DNA of 46,074 nt, taken from Spirochaetia bacterium. Its GTDB lineage: Bacteria > Spirochaetota > Spirochaetia > Treponematales > Treponemataceae. Position 1 is the first letter of the stretch. Each line of letters begins with the position of its first letter. Position numbers and translations under genes: made by a program. Below, in pieces: positions 8,577-16,868 of this stretch. Location: NCBI GenBank assembly GCA_900769975.1, contig CAAGIR010000233.1:1-46074 (forward strand), in the 5' to 3' direction. The notes below the pieces were generated by a model that had not been told where the DNA came from, did not search any database, and worked only from the letters and a program-made list of their open reading frames with translations.

Positions 8577-9356
8577 ATGGTTGATTATACAGAAGGTTCA
8601 GGTAAACAGTATCATACTGGGGTTTCTTCACAGGATATAGGTAAATATGTTATTTTGCCCGGAGATCCTAAGCGTTGTAAAAAAATTGCCGAATACTTTG
8701 AAAATGCCAGACTTGTTGCAGATGTTCGTGAATACACCACTTATACTGGTACTTTGGACGGTGTAAAGGTGAGCGTAACTTCTACAGGAATTGGCGGACC
8801 TTCTGCAAGCATTGCTTTAGACGAACTTGTAAAATGCGGTGCCCATACTTTTATAAGGGTGGGTACTTGCGGCGGAATGCAGGAGAATGTCATTGGGGGT
8901 GATGTTGTTATTGCCACTGGTGCTGTTCGTATGGAAGGTACAAGCCGGGAATTTGCTCCCATTGAATATCCTGCTGTTGCCAATATTGAATGTGTAAATG
9001 CTTTGATAAATGCTGCCGAGTCTCTGAATGTAAAAAAACATGTAGGCGTTGTTCAGTGTAAAGATTCTTTTTTTGGTCAGCATGAGCCGGAAATTATGCC
9101 TGTGAGTTATGAGCTTATGGATAAATGGCAGGCTTGGCTTAGAATGGGGTGCCTTGCTTCTGAAATGGAAAGTGCTGCTTTGTTTATTGCGGGGCAGTTT
9201 TTGCGAGTACGTGTAGGAAGCTGTTTTCTGGTAGTTGCAAATCAGGAAAGGGCTAAAAAAGGTCTGGAAAATAAACAGGTGCATGATACTGATGTGACTA
9301 TAAAAGTTGCAGTTGAAGCGTTGCGTCAAATTATCAAAAAGGATTTGCATAAATGA
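8577..9356 (+). CDS. udp: Uridine phosphorylase
   Basis: A 259-residue cytosolic nucleoside phosphorylase that splits uridine into uracil and ribose-1-phosphate. PNP/UDP family motifs: LPGDPKR near 30, STGIGGPSASI near 68, the phosphate-site GTCGGM near 93, and the substrate-binding SEMESAALF near 194. The start is the ATG at 8577, preceded six bases upstream by GGAG; an in-frame TTG at 8565 would lie inside that site. The stop TGA overlaps the next start (ATGA, 9353-9356), so translation of the downstream c-di-GMP enzyme is coupled to this gene. The substrate could include other pyrimidine nucleosides. Confidence 0.9.
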   Translation: MVDYTEGSGKQYHTGVSSQDIGKYVILPGDPKRCKKIAEYFENARLVADVREYTTYTGTLDGVKVSVTSTGIGGPSASIALDELVKCGAHTFIRVGTCGGMQENVIGGDVVIATGAVRMEGTSREFAPIEYPAVANIECVNALINAAESLNVKKHVGVVQCKDSFFGQHEPEIMPVSYELMDKWQAWLRMGCLASEMESAALFIAGQFLRVRVGSCFLVVANQERAKKGLENKQVHDTDVTIKVAVEALRQIIKKDLHK

Positions 9357-11239
9357 AAAAAAAGATTGCTGTATTATGCTGCGGCTGGAGTTATTTTTAT
9401 ATAAATGATTTTATTAAAGGATTACAAAAAGGTGTAAAAAACAGTTCTGCAGATATATACATTTTTAACTGTTACAATTATACAGAATTTTCTGGTTATC
9501 CCAATAATACTGGCTTTTCAATTTATAAACTCATTAATTATGAAGATTTTGATGGAGTAATTGTACTTGCCGACTTAATAGGAAATCCTCGTGTACTTGA
9601 AATGGAACGCCAGAGGATTTTAAAATCGGGCAAACCTGCAATCACTATTAATTCCAAATTGAAAGATATACCATGTATCCGTATTGATAATTATACAGGA
9701 ACCTATGAATTAGTTAATCATCTTATAAAACAGCACAATGTTACAAATTTTGCTTATATTTCGGGGAAAGAAACTTCTGTTGATATTAATGAACGCTACA
9801 AAGCGTTTAGGGAAGCCCTTTTAAATAATAATCTTCAGATAAATATGGAGCAGGTTTTTTATATAGATGTTTGTGATTACACTCAAGCGTATGATTTTGC
9901 TGTAAAATATTTTAATGAAAATAAAAACTTGCCAGAAGCATTTGTCTGTGCCAATGATTTGATTGCACTTGGAATTTTAAGGGTAGCAAAGGAAAAAAAT
10001 ATTAAAGTTCCGCAGGATTTAAAAATTATAGGATACGATAACCTGCCGTATACAGAATATTCAGTTCCTTCAATTACAACTGTTAATAGCAATGCAGAAT
10101 TTGTGGGCGAAGAAGCTATCCGCAGGGTTTTAAACGGATTTAATGATAATCAGGTGTTGAAATTAAAAAGTTCTCCTGTTTACAGAGGTTCTTGTGGCTG
10201 TGAATATGATAATATCAATGTAAATAATCTTAAAACATTTTCTATTCTGGCAAATGATAAACGAAATGAAGATTTTTCGGGTCAGATGGAAAGTCTTGAA
10301 GAAATTTTTACAGAAGCAACGGATGTTTTTACTTTGCTTACAAATCTGGAAGTATTCTTTTCAAAAAAACATACTTTTGAAGGTTCAGACTTTTGTATTT
10401 TCTTAAAATCAGACTGGTCATCTGTGCTTATAAATTCATCAGAAAAACTTCCGCTTAATCTTTCGTATGGTTCGCAAGTTCAGTCAATTACTTCAATTCA
10501 AAATAATGAAAAATATACTCGCGAAATTATCAATACAAGGGAACTCATTCCGTCAAAAATGAAGTCGCCCGAAAATAACATCTATCTTTTTCTGCCTATT
10601 TTTAATCATTCTTATGTGCATGGTTATTACGTTTCCAAAAATTCGCTTGCCCTTATTGATAAAAAATATGGATATACGTGGAGCAGAACTTTTGGAAATG
10701 CAATTGAACGTTTTAGAAAGCAGAATATGTATAAAAATTTAAGTCAGCAATATCTAAAACTTTCTACACGTGATGCACTTTCTGGAATGATAAATCGTGT
10801 GGGACTTGAAAAAATTGCAAAGCCTTTTTATTCACAAAACAAGAAAAACGGTCTTACAACTGTCCTTTTCTTTGTGGATATTAACAAAATGAAGCATATT
10901 AATGATAATTTTGGACATCTTCATGGTGATTTGGCTGTAAAAACTATTGCCTCGTGCGTAATGGAAGCAATTCCTAAGTCGTGGCTGCCTATTCGTTATG
11001 GAGGGGATGAATTTCTTGTGGTAGGAAACAGCAAAAATTACAATGGAGAAGATTATTGCAAAATCATAACAGATTTAATTACTAAAAAAACTTCAATTAT
11101 GCATTTGCCGTATAATCTTTCTGCAAGTATCGGAAGTTATTCTGTTTTGCCTACATCAAATTTAACTCTGGAAGAAGCAGTAGAAAAATGTGATGAAGTT
11201 ATGTACAAAGTAAAAGAAGAATTTCACAGAAATAATTAA
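9353..11239 (+). CDS. Cytosolic ligand-binding domain fused to a GGDEF diguanylate cyclase
   Basis: A 628-residue protein that should make c-di-GMP in response to a small molecule. Residues about 1-275 are a LacI/RbsB-type periplasmic-binding fold (FDGVIVLADL, RIDNYTGTYELVNHL, RYKAFREALL, CANDLIALGILR, KIIGYDNLPYTEYSVPSITTV). There is no helix-turn-helix and no signal peptide, so the sensor is inside the cell. A linker domain (about 300-455) is followed by the GGDEF domain, with DINKMKHINDNFGHLHGD near 510 and an intact GGDEF at 550-554. No RxxD inhibitory site lies upstream of GGDEF, so product inhibition by that route is not expected. The start overlaps the uridine phosphorylase stop, suggesting a nucleoside, ribose or related ligand. 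Confidence 0.88.
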   Translation: MKKKIAVLCCGWSYFYINDFIKGLQKGVKNSSADIYIFNCYNYTEFSGYPNNTGFSIYKLINYEDFDGVIVLADLIGNPRVLEMERQRILKSGKPAITINSKLKDIPCIRIDNYTGTYELVNHLIKQHNVTNFAYISGKETSVDINERYKAFREALLNNNLQINMEQVFYIDVCDYTQAYDFAVKYFNENKNLPEAFVCANDLIALGILRVAKEKNIKVPQDLKIIGYDNLPYTEYSVPSITTVNSNAEFVGEEAIRRVLNGFNDNQVLKLKSSPVYRGSCGCEYDNINVNNLKTFSILANDKRNEDFSGQMESLEEIFTEATDVFTLLTNLEVFFSKKHTFEGSDFCIFLKSDWSSVLINSSEKLPLNLSYGSQVQSITSIQNNEKYTREIINTRELIPSKMKSPENNIYLFLPIFNHSYVHGYYVSKNSLALIDKKYGYTWSRTFGNAIERFRKQNMYKNLSQQYLKLSTRDALSGMINRVGLEKIAKPFYSQNKKNGLTTVLFFVDINKMKHINDNFGHLHGDLAVKTIASCVMEAIPKSWLPIRYGGDEFLVVGNSKNYNGEDYCKIITDLITKKTSIMHLPYNLSASIGSYSVLPTSNLTLEEAVEKCDEVMYKVKEEFHRNN

Positions 11240-11347
11240 TTTTTGCTGATTTTGCGTTTTTAATTCCAGTTTGAAAATCCTGATTAAAAATCGTGTTTGA
11301 CAATCCCGCTTACAAAAATCCTGTTGTTTTTTACTGTGAGATTGTGT

Positions 11348-11359
11348 TATTATACGTTT
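11348..11359 (+). promoter_or_regulatory. Possible leaderless -10 for the MoxR ATPase
   Basis: TATTAT at 11348-11353 lies six bases before the ATG at 11360. A TTGTTT lies about 18 bases upstream. There is no Shine-Dalgarno. Confidence 0.45.
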
Positions 11360-12457
11360 ATGACAATTAATACTAAGCAGCTTTATTTTATTCTTGACAA
11401 CACTCCTCCGCAGCAAAATATTATGCTTGTGGGAAAACATGGCATCGGTAAATCGCGAATTCTTGAAGACTATTTTTCTTTAAAAGGTGAAAAAGTAGTA
11501 ACGCTTTTTTTGGGGCAGATGAGTGACCCTGGTGATTTAATCGGCTTGCCTGAAAAAAATATGCAGACAGGAAAAACTGATTTTATGCTTCCTTATTGGT
11601 TTCCTGTTGATAATAAGCCTGTTGTTTTATTTTTGGATGAATTAAATCGTGCCAGACCCGAAGTTTTGCAAACTATTATGGATTTGACATTAAACAGAAA
11701 GCTTGCTGGAAAAAGTTTGCCGCAGGGAAGCAGAATTATTAGTGCTGTAAATAACGGTAATGAATATCAGCTTACCGATTTGGATCCAGCACTTGTCAGC
11801 CGGTTCAACATTTATGAATTTTCTCCGACCGTGGAAGACTGGCTCAACTGGGCAGTCAGCACAGGAATGGACGAACGCATTGTTCATTTTATTTCTGAAA
11901 ATCCAGAATTTCTTGATGATTTTGACAGCGGAATGGACAGTGAAAATCTGGAACGTCATCCAGACAGACGAAGCTGGGAAAGGGCAGGCGAAATCATAAA
12001 AAAAGTTGAAAACCTTACCTCCGATCATAAAATAATTTTAAGCGGAATTATAGGAAATAAAGCCTCGTCAATGTTTTTTAAATATGTTTTCGAACATAAA
12101 GTGCCGTCTGCACAGGAAATATTATGTGGTGATTTTTCGAAAATATCTGCAAAACTGGATGAAATTTCTGTGGCTGATTTTTCGGAACTGAACATTTCCA
12201 TTTTGCGTTACCTTGAACATTTTGCAGGCAGCGAAAATTCTCAAAAATCCGACGAAAATGACAGAAATAACGAAATTATATGCAAAAATCTTTTGAACTA
12301 TTTTGATTATCTTGAAAAAACAAAGCGTTCTGAACTTGAATCACATTTTATAAGTTTGTGTTCTGCTAAAGAATTTCCAAATGCCTTGTATTACATCACA
12401 GAAAAATGCGAACCTTTTTATGAAATTATAATGAATACAGTCACAAATATTTTGTAA
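11360..12457 (+). CDS. MoxR-type AAA+ ATPase
   Basis: A 365-residue AAA+ ATPase of the MoxR/dynein-related group, the class that partners VWA proteins in chaperone-like or metal-insertion remodelling. Walker A is GKHGIGKS (about 25-32), Walker B is VVLFLDELNRA near 89, sensor/arginine-finger segments include SAVNNGNEYQLTDLDPALVSRFN, and a C-terminal helical lid follows. The start is the ATG at 11360, not the 21-codon upstream extension, because a -10-like TATTAT ends six bases before it. The VWA gene begins one base after its stop. The client is unknown. Confidence 0.88.
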   Translation: MTINTKQLYFILDNTPPQQNIMLVGKHGIGKSRILEDYFSLKGEKVVTLFLGQMSDPGDLIGLPEKNMQTGKTDFMLPYWFPVDNKPVVLFLDELNRARPEVLQTIMDLTLNRKLAGKSLPQGSRIISAVNNGNEYQLTDLDPALVSRFNIYEFSPTVEDWLNWAVSTGMDERIVHFISENPEFLDDFDSGMDSENLERHPDRRSWERAGEIIKKVENLTSDHKIILSGIIGNKASSMFFKYVFEHKVPSAQEILCGDFSKISAKLDEISVADFSELNISILRYLEHFAGSENSQKSDENDRNNEIICKNLLNYFDYLEKTKRSELESHFISLCSAKEFPNALYYITEKCEPFYEIIMNTVTNIL

Positions 12458-12458
12458 T

Positions 12459-13751
12459 ATGGATATAATTGGCAGAAAATTATCAGAAATCGGAAAAAAA
12501 TGGTTTTACTCTGAGCCGCTACTTTTTTCGGTATTTTGTACGCACACAATTGTTGAAAATCCTCTTTTGAATGTTCCCTTGCGAAGCGGAGCAAAAAGAA
12601 TAGAATATTCCCCAAAAATAATGAAGCAGATGCAGGAGGTCGAACTGGAAAATTATTTGACATTTGAAATATATAGAATACTTTTGGGGCATCCTTATGA
12701 ACGAAAACCGTATGCTGCAAAAAATTCCATAATGCTTGTGGCAAGTGATGTTACGATTTATGCACTTTTATCTTCGCAAAAAAATAATTTTATTGATGAA
12801 CTTCATCTTTCTTCTATTGAATATCTGAAAAATCAGGCAGTAAGATTTCACACTCTTGAACATCCGCTTGGATTAAAATGGTCTGGCAGCGAAGAAGAAA
12901 AATTTTTTCAACGAAATCTGCTTGTAAATCATAAAAACGGCAGACTGGAAATATGTGACAATCTGACTTACGAACAATGGTACAAATGGATTTTATTTTT
13001 AGTTCAGGAAAGTTCGACAGCAGGTGAAAATGCAGGTCTTTCAAATGAAACGACAAAACTTATGCAGGAAAGTGCTGAACTTTGGGAAGAAAATGAAGAG
13101 ATTCAGAAAGAAATCCGTTCAAATATTGAAAAAGCAGAAATTGATGAAGGCTGGGGCGGTTTAAGCGGAAATTTACAGCGTGCCGTAAAAGAATCGTGTG
13201 ATTTTTCTTTTGATTACAGGCGTGCACTTTTACATTTCAGGCAGAATATCGTCAGTTCTCACAGAAAACTTACCAGAATGAAACCTAGCAGACGTTATGG
13301 ATTTTCTGCAATGGGCAGTCGTTATGAAAGTAAAGCGGATATTTTGATTGCAGTGGATGTAAGCGGTTCCATAAGCGACGAAAGTTTTGATCATTTTTCT
13401 CATTGTATAAAAAATTTTTTCTTTCTGGGAATAGTACAGAAAATTGACGTTATTTTTTTTGATGTAAATATAAAAAACACAAAGCCGCAGGAATTTCGCA
13501 AAAAAATTGATATAGACAATATAAAAGGGCTGGGCGGTACAAATTTTCAGCCTGTAATTGATTTTTTTTGCGAACAAAAAGCCCGGTACAGCGGTTTAAT
13601 CATTTTTACCGACGGTGAAGGTTCAGTTCCAGTTATTCCTGATGGTGTAAAAAATATTTTGTGGATTTTAGACAGCCGCATTGCATGGGAAAAAGCAAAA
13701 TTATGGATAAATACACTGAATAAAAATTTTTCAACGTACCTGCCGTTTTGA
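12459..13751 (+). CDS. VWA-domain protein of the DUF2201 type
   Basis: A 430-residue partner of the preceding MoxR ATPase. The N-terminal half resembles the DUF2201 putative metallopeptidase domain; the C-terminal half is a VWA-like fold with the metal-ion site DVSGS (D300) and LGGTNFQPV near 362, followed by the FTDGEG strand. The helix that usually carries HExxH reads FEIYRILLGH here, so the zinc-binding first histidine and glutamate pair looks lost and peptidase activity is doubtful. It starts one base after the ATPase stop without a clear ribosome site, consistent with coupled translation. Confidence 0.82.
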   Translation: MDIIGRKLSEIGKKWFYSEPLLFSVFCTHTIVENPLLNVPLRSGAKRIEYSPKIMKQMQEVELENYLTFEIYRILLGHPYERKPYAAKNSIMLVASDVTIYALLSSQKNNFIDELHLSSIEYLKNQAVRFHTLEHPLGLKWSGSEEEKFFQRNLLVNHKNGRLEICDNLTYEQWYKWILFLVQESSTAGENAGLSNETTKLMQESAELWEENEEIQKEIRSNIEKAEIDEGWGGLSGNLQRAVKESCDFSFDYRRALLHFRQNIVSSHRKLTRMKPSRRYGFSAMGSRYESKADILIAVDVSGSISDESFDHFSHCIKNFFFLGIVQKIDVIFFDVNIKNTKPQEFRKKIDIDNIKGLGGTNFQPVIDFFCEQKARYSGLIIFTDGEGSVPVIPDGVKNILWILDSRIAWEKAKLWINTLNKNFSTYLPF

Positions 13752-13799
13752 TTTTTTTGCAATTGCAACAAAAAAGTAATAAAAAGAGGATTAGAAATT

Positions 13800-14417
13800 A
13801 TGTATGATGATGTAGAATCGGATTTCTGGAAAGAACAAATTTCGCAAATGCAGAAAAATAATCTTGCCCATAAAAAATTTGACAGGCTTTATATTTCTGA
13901 CTGCGAAAAGGAATTTGAAAATTTTAAAATTCTACACCCCGAACTTGTTATAGAGACTACATTTTCTGACTCTTATTCTACGCTGGAATTTTTTGTTACA
14001 GAGGACGTAAAATTCAGACTTTTTGTGCAAAATCAGACAAAGGGGAGTTTCCTGCAAAAAAAGGACGGCGATCTGGTAAAAATTGCCGATGCAAAGTTTC
14101 CGAACAATCCCTTTATGGAAATCAATGCATTTTTGAAAAATCAAGTAGAAATTAAAAAAGAGATTTCCAGGTTAAAGGAAAATGCGTTAATTAACAGAAA
14201 AAAACAAAAGGTGGTGGGAGAATTTATAAAAGCATATTGCATGCACGTATTTGATGATAAATTTGTGTGGTCACTTGATTATCAAAAAGATGATTTTTTG
14301 CTGACGGTGGAAAAAAAAACGCTTTATGATGAAAAAAAGGGCGAAAAGTTGCAGTTCACCGTCTCTTGTAATAATTATAAAAAAGAAATAACCGACCTTA
14401 TAAAAAATACAAAGTAA
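13800..14417 (+). CDS. Unknown acidic/basic soluble protein
   Basis: 205 residues, family not recognised. There is no signal peptide or membrane segment. It is rich in lysine, glutamate and aromatic residues, with a predicted helical stretch at about 115-145. An AGAGGA ribosome site at 13786-13791 supports the ATG at 13800. It follows the MoxR/VWA pair by 48 bases on the same strand and likely belongs to that operon, perhaps as a client or accessory protein. The reading frame has codon use like its neighbours, so I take it as a real gene. Confidence 0.65.
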   Translation: MYDDVESDFWKEQISQMQKNNLAHKKFDRLYISDCEKEFENFKILHPELVIETTFSDSYSTLEFFVTEDVKFRLFVQNQTKGSFLQKKDGDLVKIADAKFPNNPFMEINAFLKNQVEIKKEISRLKENALINRKKQKVVGEFIKAYCMHVFDDKFVWSLDYQKDDFLLTVEKKTLYDEKKGEKLQFTVSCNNYKKEITDLIKNTK

Positions 14418-14463
14418 ATTCGCACCGTTCATTTGATTTTGGGAAAATATATCAAAAAAATAC

Positions 14464-14492
14464 TTGCATATATTTGCAAAAAAATATATATT
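14464..14492 (+). promoter_or_regulatory. argG promoter with AT-rich dyad
   Basis: TTGCAT (14464-14469), 17-base spacer, TATATT (14487-14492). The start of transcription should be near 14499, giving a leader of about 36 bases with AGAGG at 14524-14528. The near-palindrome TTGCATATATTTGCAA overlaps the -35 and could bind a repressor; a link to ArgR is a guess. Confidence 0.6.
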
Positions 14493-14534
14493 TTCTGTAT
14501 ATTTATGCAAAATTAATACAAAAAGAGGTATACT

Positions 14535-15800
14535 ATGGCAAACGATAAAGTAATTTTAGCGTATTCTGGTGGACTTGACACAACTGTAATCATTCCCTGG
14601 CTTAAAGAAAATTACAATTATGATGTAATTGCAGTCTGCATTGACGTAGGACAGGGCGATGACTGGGAAGCAATTAAAAGTCGTGCATTAAAAACAGGTG
14701 CTTCTGCATGTTATGTTGTAGATGCCAGAGAAGAATATATAGAAGAATACATTTGGCCTGCATTAAAAGCAAATGCCGTTTATGAAGATGAATATCTTTT
14801 GGGTACATCTACAGCCAGACCATTAATTGGAAAAATTCTTGTAGAATATGCACGTCAGGAAAAAGCTGTGGCAATTTGTCATGGTGCGACAGGTAAAGGA
14901 AACGACCAGGTACGTTTTGAATTTGCAATTAAAGCTTTTGCTCCAGATTTGAAAGTTATTGCAGCCTGGCGTGATGATAAATGGAACATGGACAGCCGCG
15001 ATGCAGAAATTAAATATCTGGAAGATCGCGGACTTGAAGTTCCAATGAAAAAAGATCAGTCATATTCTCGTGATGAAAATATTTGGCACTTGAGCCACGA
15101 AGGTCTTGAACTGGAAAAAACAGAAAATGAACCTAACTACAAACACATGCTCAAAAATACAGTTGTTCCAGAAGAAGCTCCAAATGACGGCGAATATGTT
15201 ACAATCGATTTTGAAAAGGGAATTCCTGTAGGCTTGAACGGAAAGAAAATGAAAGCACTTGACCTTCTTTCTGAACTTAATGTAATTGGCGGACGTAACG
15301 GTGTAGGACTTGTCGATATTTGTGAAAACCGCTTTGTAGGAATGAAGAGCCGTGGTGTGTATGAAACTCCAGGTGGAGCAATTCTTTATTTTGCACACAG
15401 AATGATGGATCATATCTGTCTTGATAGAGAAACTTATCACTTTAAACAGCAAGTTTCTTTAAGAATGTCAGAACTCATTTATGACGGAAAATGGTTTACT
15501 ACCCTTATGGATTCTTGTTTGGCTTTTGTTGATAAAGCAGAAGAAAATGTTACAGGATGGGCAAAAGTAAAAGTTGTAAAAGGTGCCATTCGTGGTGCTG
15601 GTAGCGGTTCAAAATACAGTCTTTACAATGAATCAATTGCATCTTTCACAACTGGTGAACTTTATAATCATAAAGATGCTCAGGGATTTATCACTCTTGC
15701 AGGTCTTCCATTAAAAGTTCGTGCAATGATGGAACAGCAGAATGGTGAAGGACAGGCAATTGCTGAAAGTAAAAACTTAAAAAAACGTCCTACTGAGTAA
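14535..15800 (+). CDS. argG: Argininosuccinate synthase
   Basis: Joins citrulline and aspartate with ATP in arginine synthesis. At 421 residues it is of normal length for the type I family. Seen: the PP-loop SGGLDTT near residue 10, GQGDDWEAIK, TSTARPLIGK near 95, HGATGKGNDQVRFE near 115, SRDENIWHLSHEG near 175, and GSGSKYSLYNE near 358. The AGAGG ribosome site and a good promoter precede it, and an 11-bp stem with a T-run follows at 15841. It therefore looks monocistronic; no other arginine gene is in the window. Confidence 0.96.
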   Translation: MANDKVILAYSGGLDTTVIIPWLKENYNYDVIAVCIDVGQGDDWEAIKSRALKTGASACYVVDAREEYIEEYIWPALKANAVYEDEYLLGTSTARPLIGKILVEYARQEKAVAICHGATGKGNDQVRFEFAIKAFAPDLKVIAAWRDDKWNMDSRDAEIKYLEDRGLEVPMKKDQSYSRDENIWHLSHEGLELEKTENEPNYKHMLKNTVVPEEAPNDGEYVTIDFEKGIPVGLNGKKMKALDLLSELNVIGGRNGVGLVDICENRFVGMKSRGVYETPGGAILYFAHRMMDHICLDRETYHFKQQVSLRMSELIYDGKWFTTLMDSCLAFVDKAEENVTGWAKVKVVKGAIRGAGSGSKYSLYNESIASFTTGELYNHKDAQGFITLAGLPLKVRAMMEQQNGEGQAIAESKNLKKRPTE

Positions 15801-15840
15801 TTATTGCAAAAAATTATTATAAACATAAATCAGTTTACTA

Positions 15841-15877
15841 AACCTCTAAAATCTTGTTTGGTTTTGGAGGTTTTTTT
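15841..15877. terminator. Terminator between convergent argG and ABC ATPase
   Basis: An 11-bp stem, AACCTCTAAAA (15841-15851) with TTTTGGAGGTT (15862-15872), has a ten-base loop and is followed by a T-run to 15877. The A-rich 5' side provides a weaker T-run for the minus strand. Confidence 0.85.
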
Positions 15878-15881
15878 ATGC

Positions 15882-16868
15882 TCAGTCACAGATTTCCCAT
15901 TTGTTTAATATTTTCAGATTAATATAATTTTCTGGCTTTAAATTCATGCAGGATAACGTATTTAAATCAACAGTGATAACATTTCCGTCATCAAGTTCTA
16001 CACGGCATCTGTTTTTTTCACCCAAAAATGTCATTTCTTTGATTTTTCCACGAAAAGTTTCTTCTGCAGAATTTTGATTCTTTTCAAAAGAAAACCATTC
16101 AGGACGGATAAGGTATTTTTTTCCATTGATGTATAAAAAATTAGCATGACCCACAAAATCCGCTGTAAAAGAATTTTTGGGTTTAAAATATAATTCTTCG
16201 GGAGTTCCGCTTTGCACTATTTTTCCGTCTTGCATAACTGCAATAGAATCAGAAAGGGACAGAGCTTCTTCACGATCATGAGTTACATAAATTGTGGTGA
16301 TTTCAAACTTTTTTTGAATTTCTTTTAATTCTTCGCGAACTTTTTCACGTAATTTTGTATCCAGGCTTGAAAGCGGTTCATCCATCAAAAGAATTTTCGG
16401 ATTTAAGATTAATGAACGTGCCAAAGCCACCCGCTGCTGTTGTCCTCCTGAAAGTTCGTTTGGAAACCTTTGCAGCAATCCTTCCAGATTTAAAGTTTGT
16501 GATATTTGTGTCAGTTTTTGAATAGTCTGATTATCGTTTTTGTTTTTTATTCCATATAAAATGTTCTGTTTTACAGTAAGATGAGGAAAAAGTGCATAAT
16601 CTTGAAAAACCATCCCGATATGACGTTTATCTGGTGCAATTTTGTTTTGATTTATACCGTCAATTTCAATAAAACCTTCATCTGGAGTTAGAAAACCCGA
16701 AATTAATCGGAGCAAAGTAGTTTTTCCGCAGCCGCTTTCGCCCAGCAAAGTGGTAAAACTTCCTTTTTTTACTTCCAGATTAAAATCACAAATTGCTTGA
16801 GAAATTTTATTTTTATTATAAGAAAATGAAATATGATTTAATTTTAATGCTGTTTCCTGCGTGTCCAA
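15882..16868 (-). CDS. ABC importer ATP-binding subunit, FbpC-like
   Basis: A 328-residue ATPase powering the adjacent permease. Walker A is GESGCGKTT near residue 42, Q-loop VFQDYALFP, signature LSGGQQQRVALARS near 140, Walker B ILLMDEPLSSLD, and switch histidine in YVTHDREEAL. A C-terminal TOBE-like domain follows from about 245. The start is a TTG at 16868 with GGGAG six bases upstream. It overlaps the permease end by 25 bases. It groups with the ferric-iron/sugar-phosphate/phosphonate importers; the substrate is not settled by this subunit. Confidence 0.9.
   Translation of the reverse strand: MDTQETALKLNHISFSYNKNKISQAICDFNLEVKKGSFTTLLGESGCGKTTLLRLISGFLTPDEGFIEIDGINQNKIAPDKRHIGMVFQDYALFPHLTVKQNILYGIKNKNDNQTIQKLTQISQTLNLEGLLQRFPNELSGGQQQRVALARSLILNPKILLMDEPLSSLDTKLREKVREELKEIQKKFEITTIYVTHDREEALSLSDSIAVMQDGKIVQSGTPEELYFKPKNSFTADFVGHANFLYINGKKYLIRPEWFSFEKNQNSAEETFRGKIKEMTFLGEKNRCRVELDDGNVITVDLNTLSCMNLKPENYINLKILNKWEICD

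Noticed and set aside
15060..15452. Antisense ORF inside argG (130 codons)
   Set aside because: Shadow of a strongly conserved gene; no ribosome site and no recognisable protein character.
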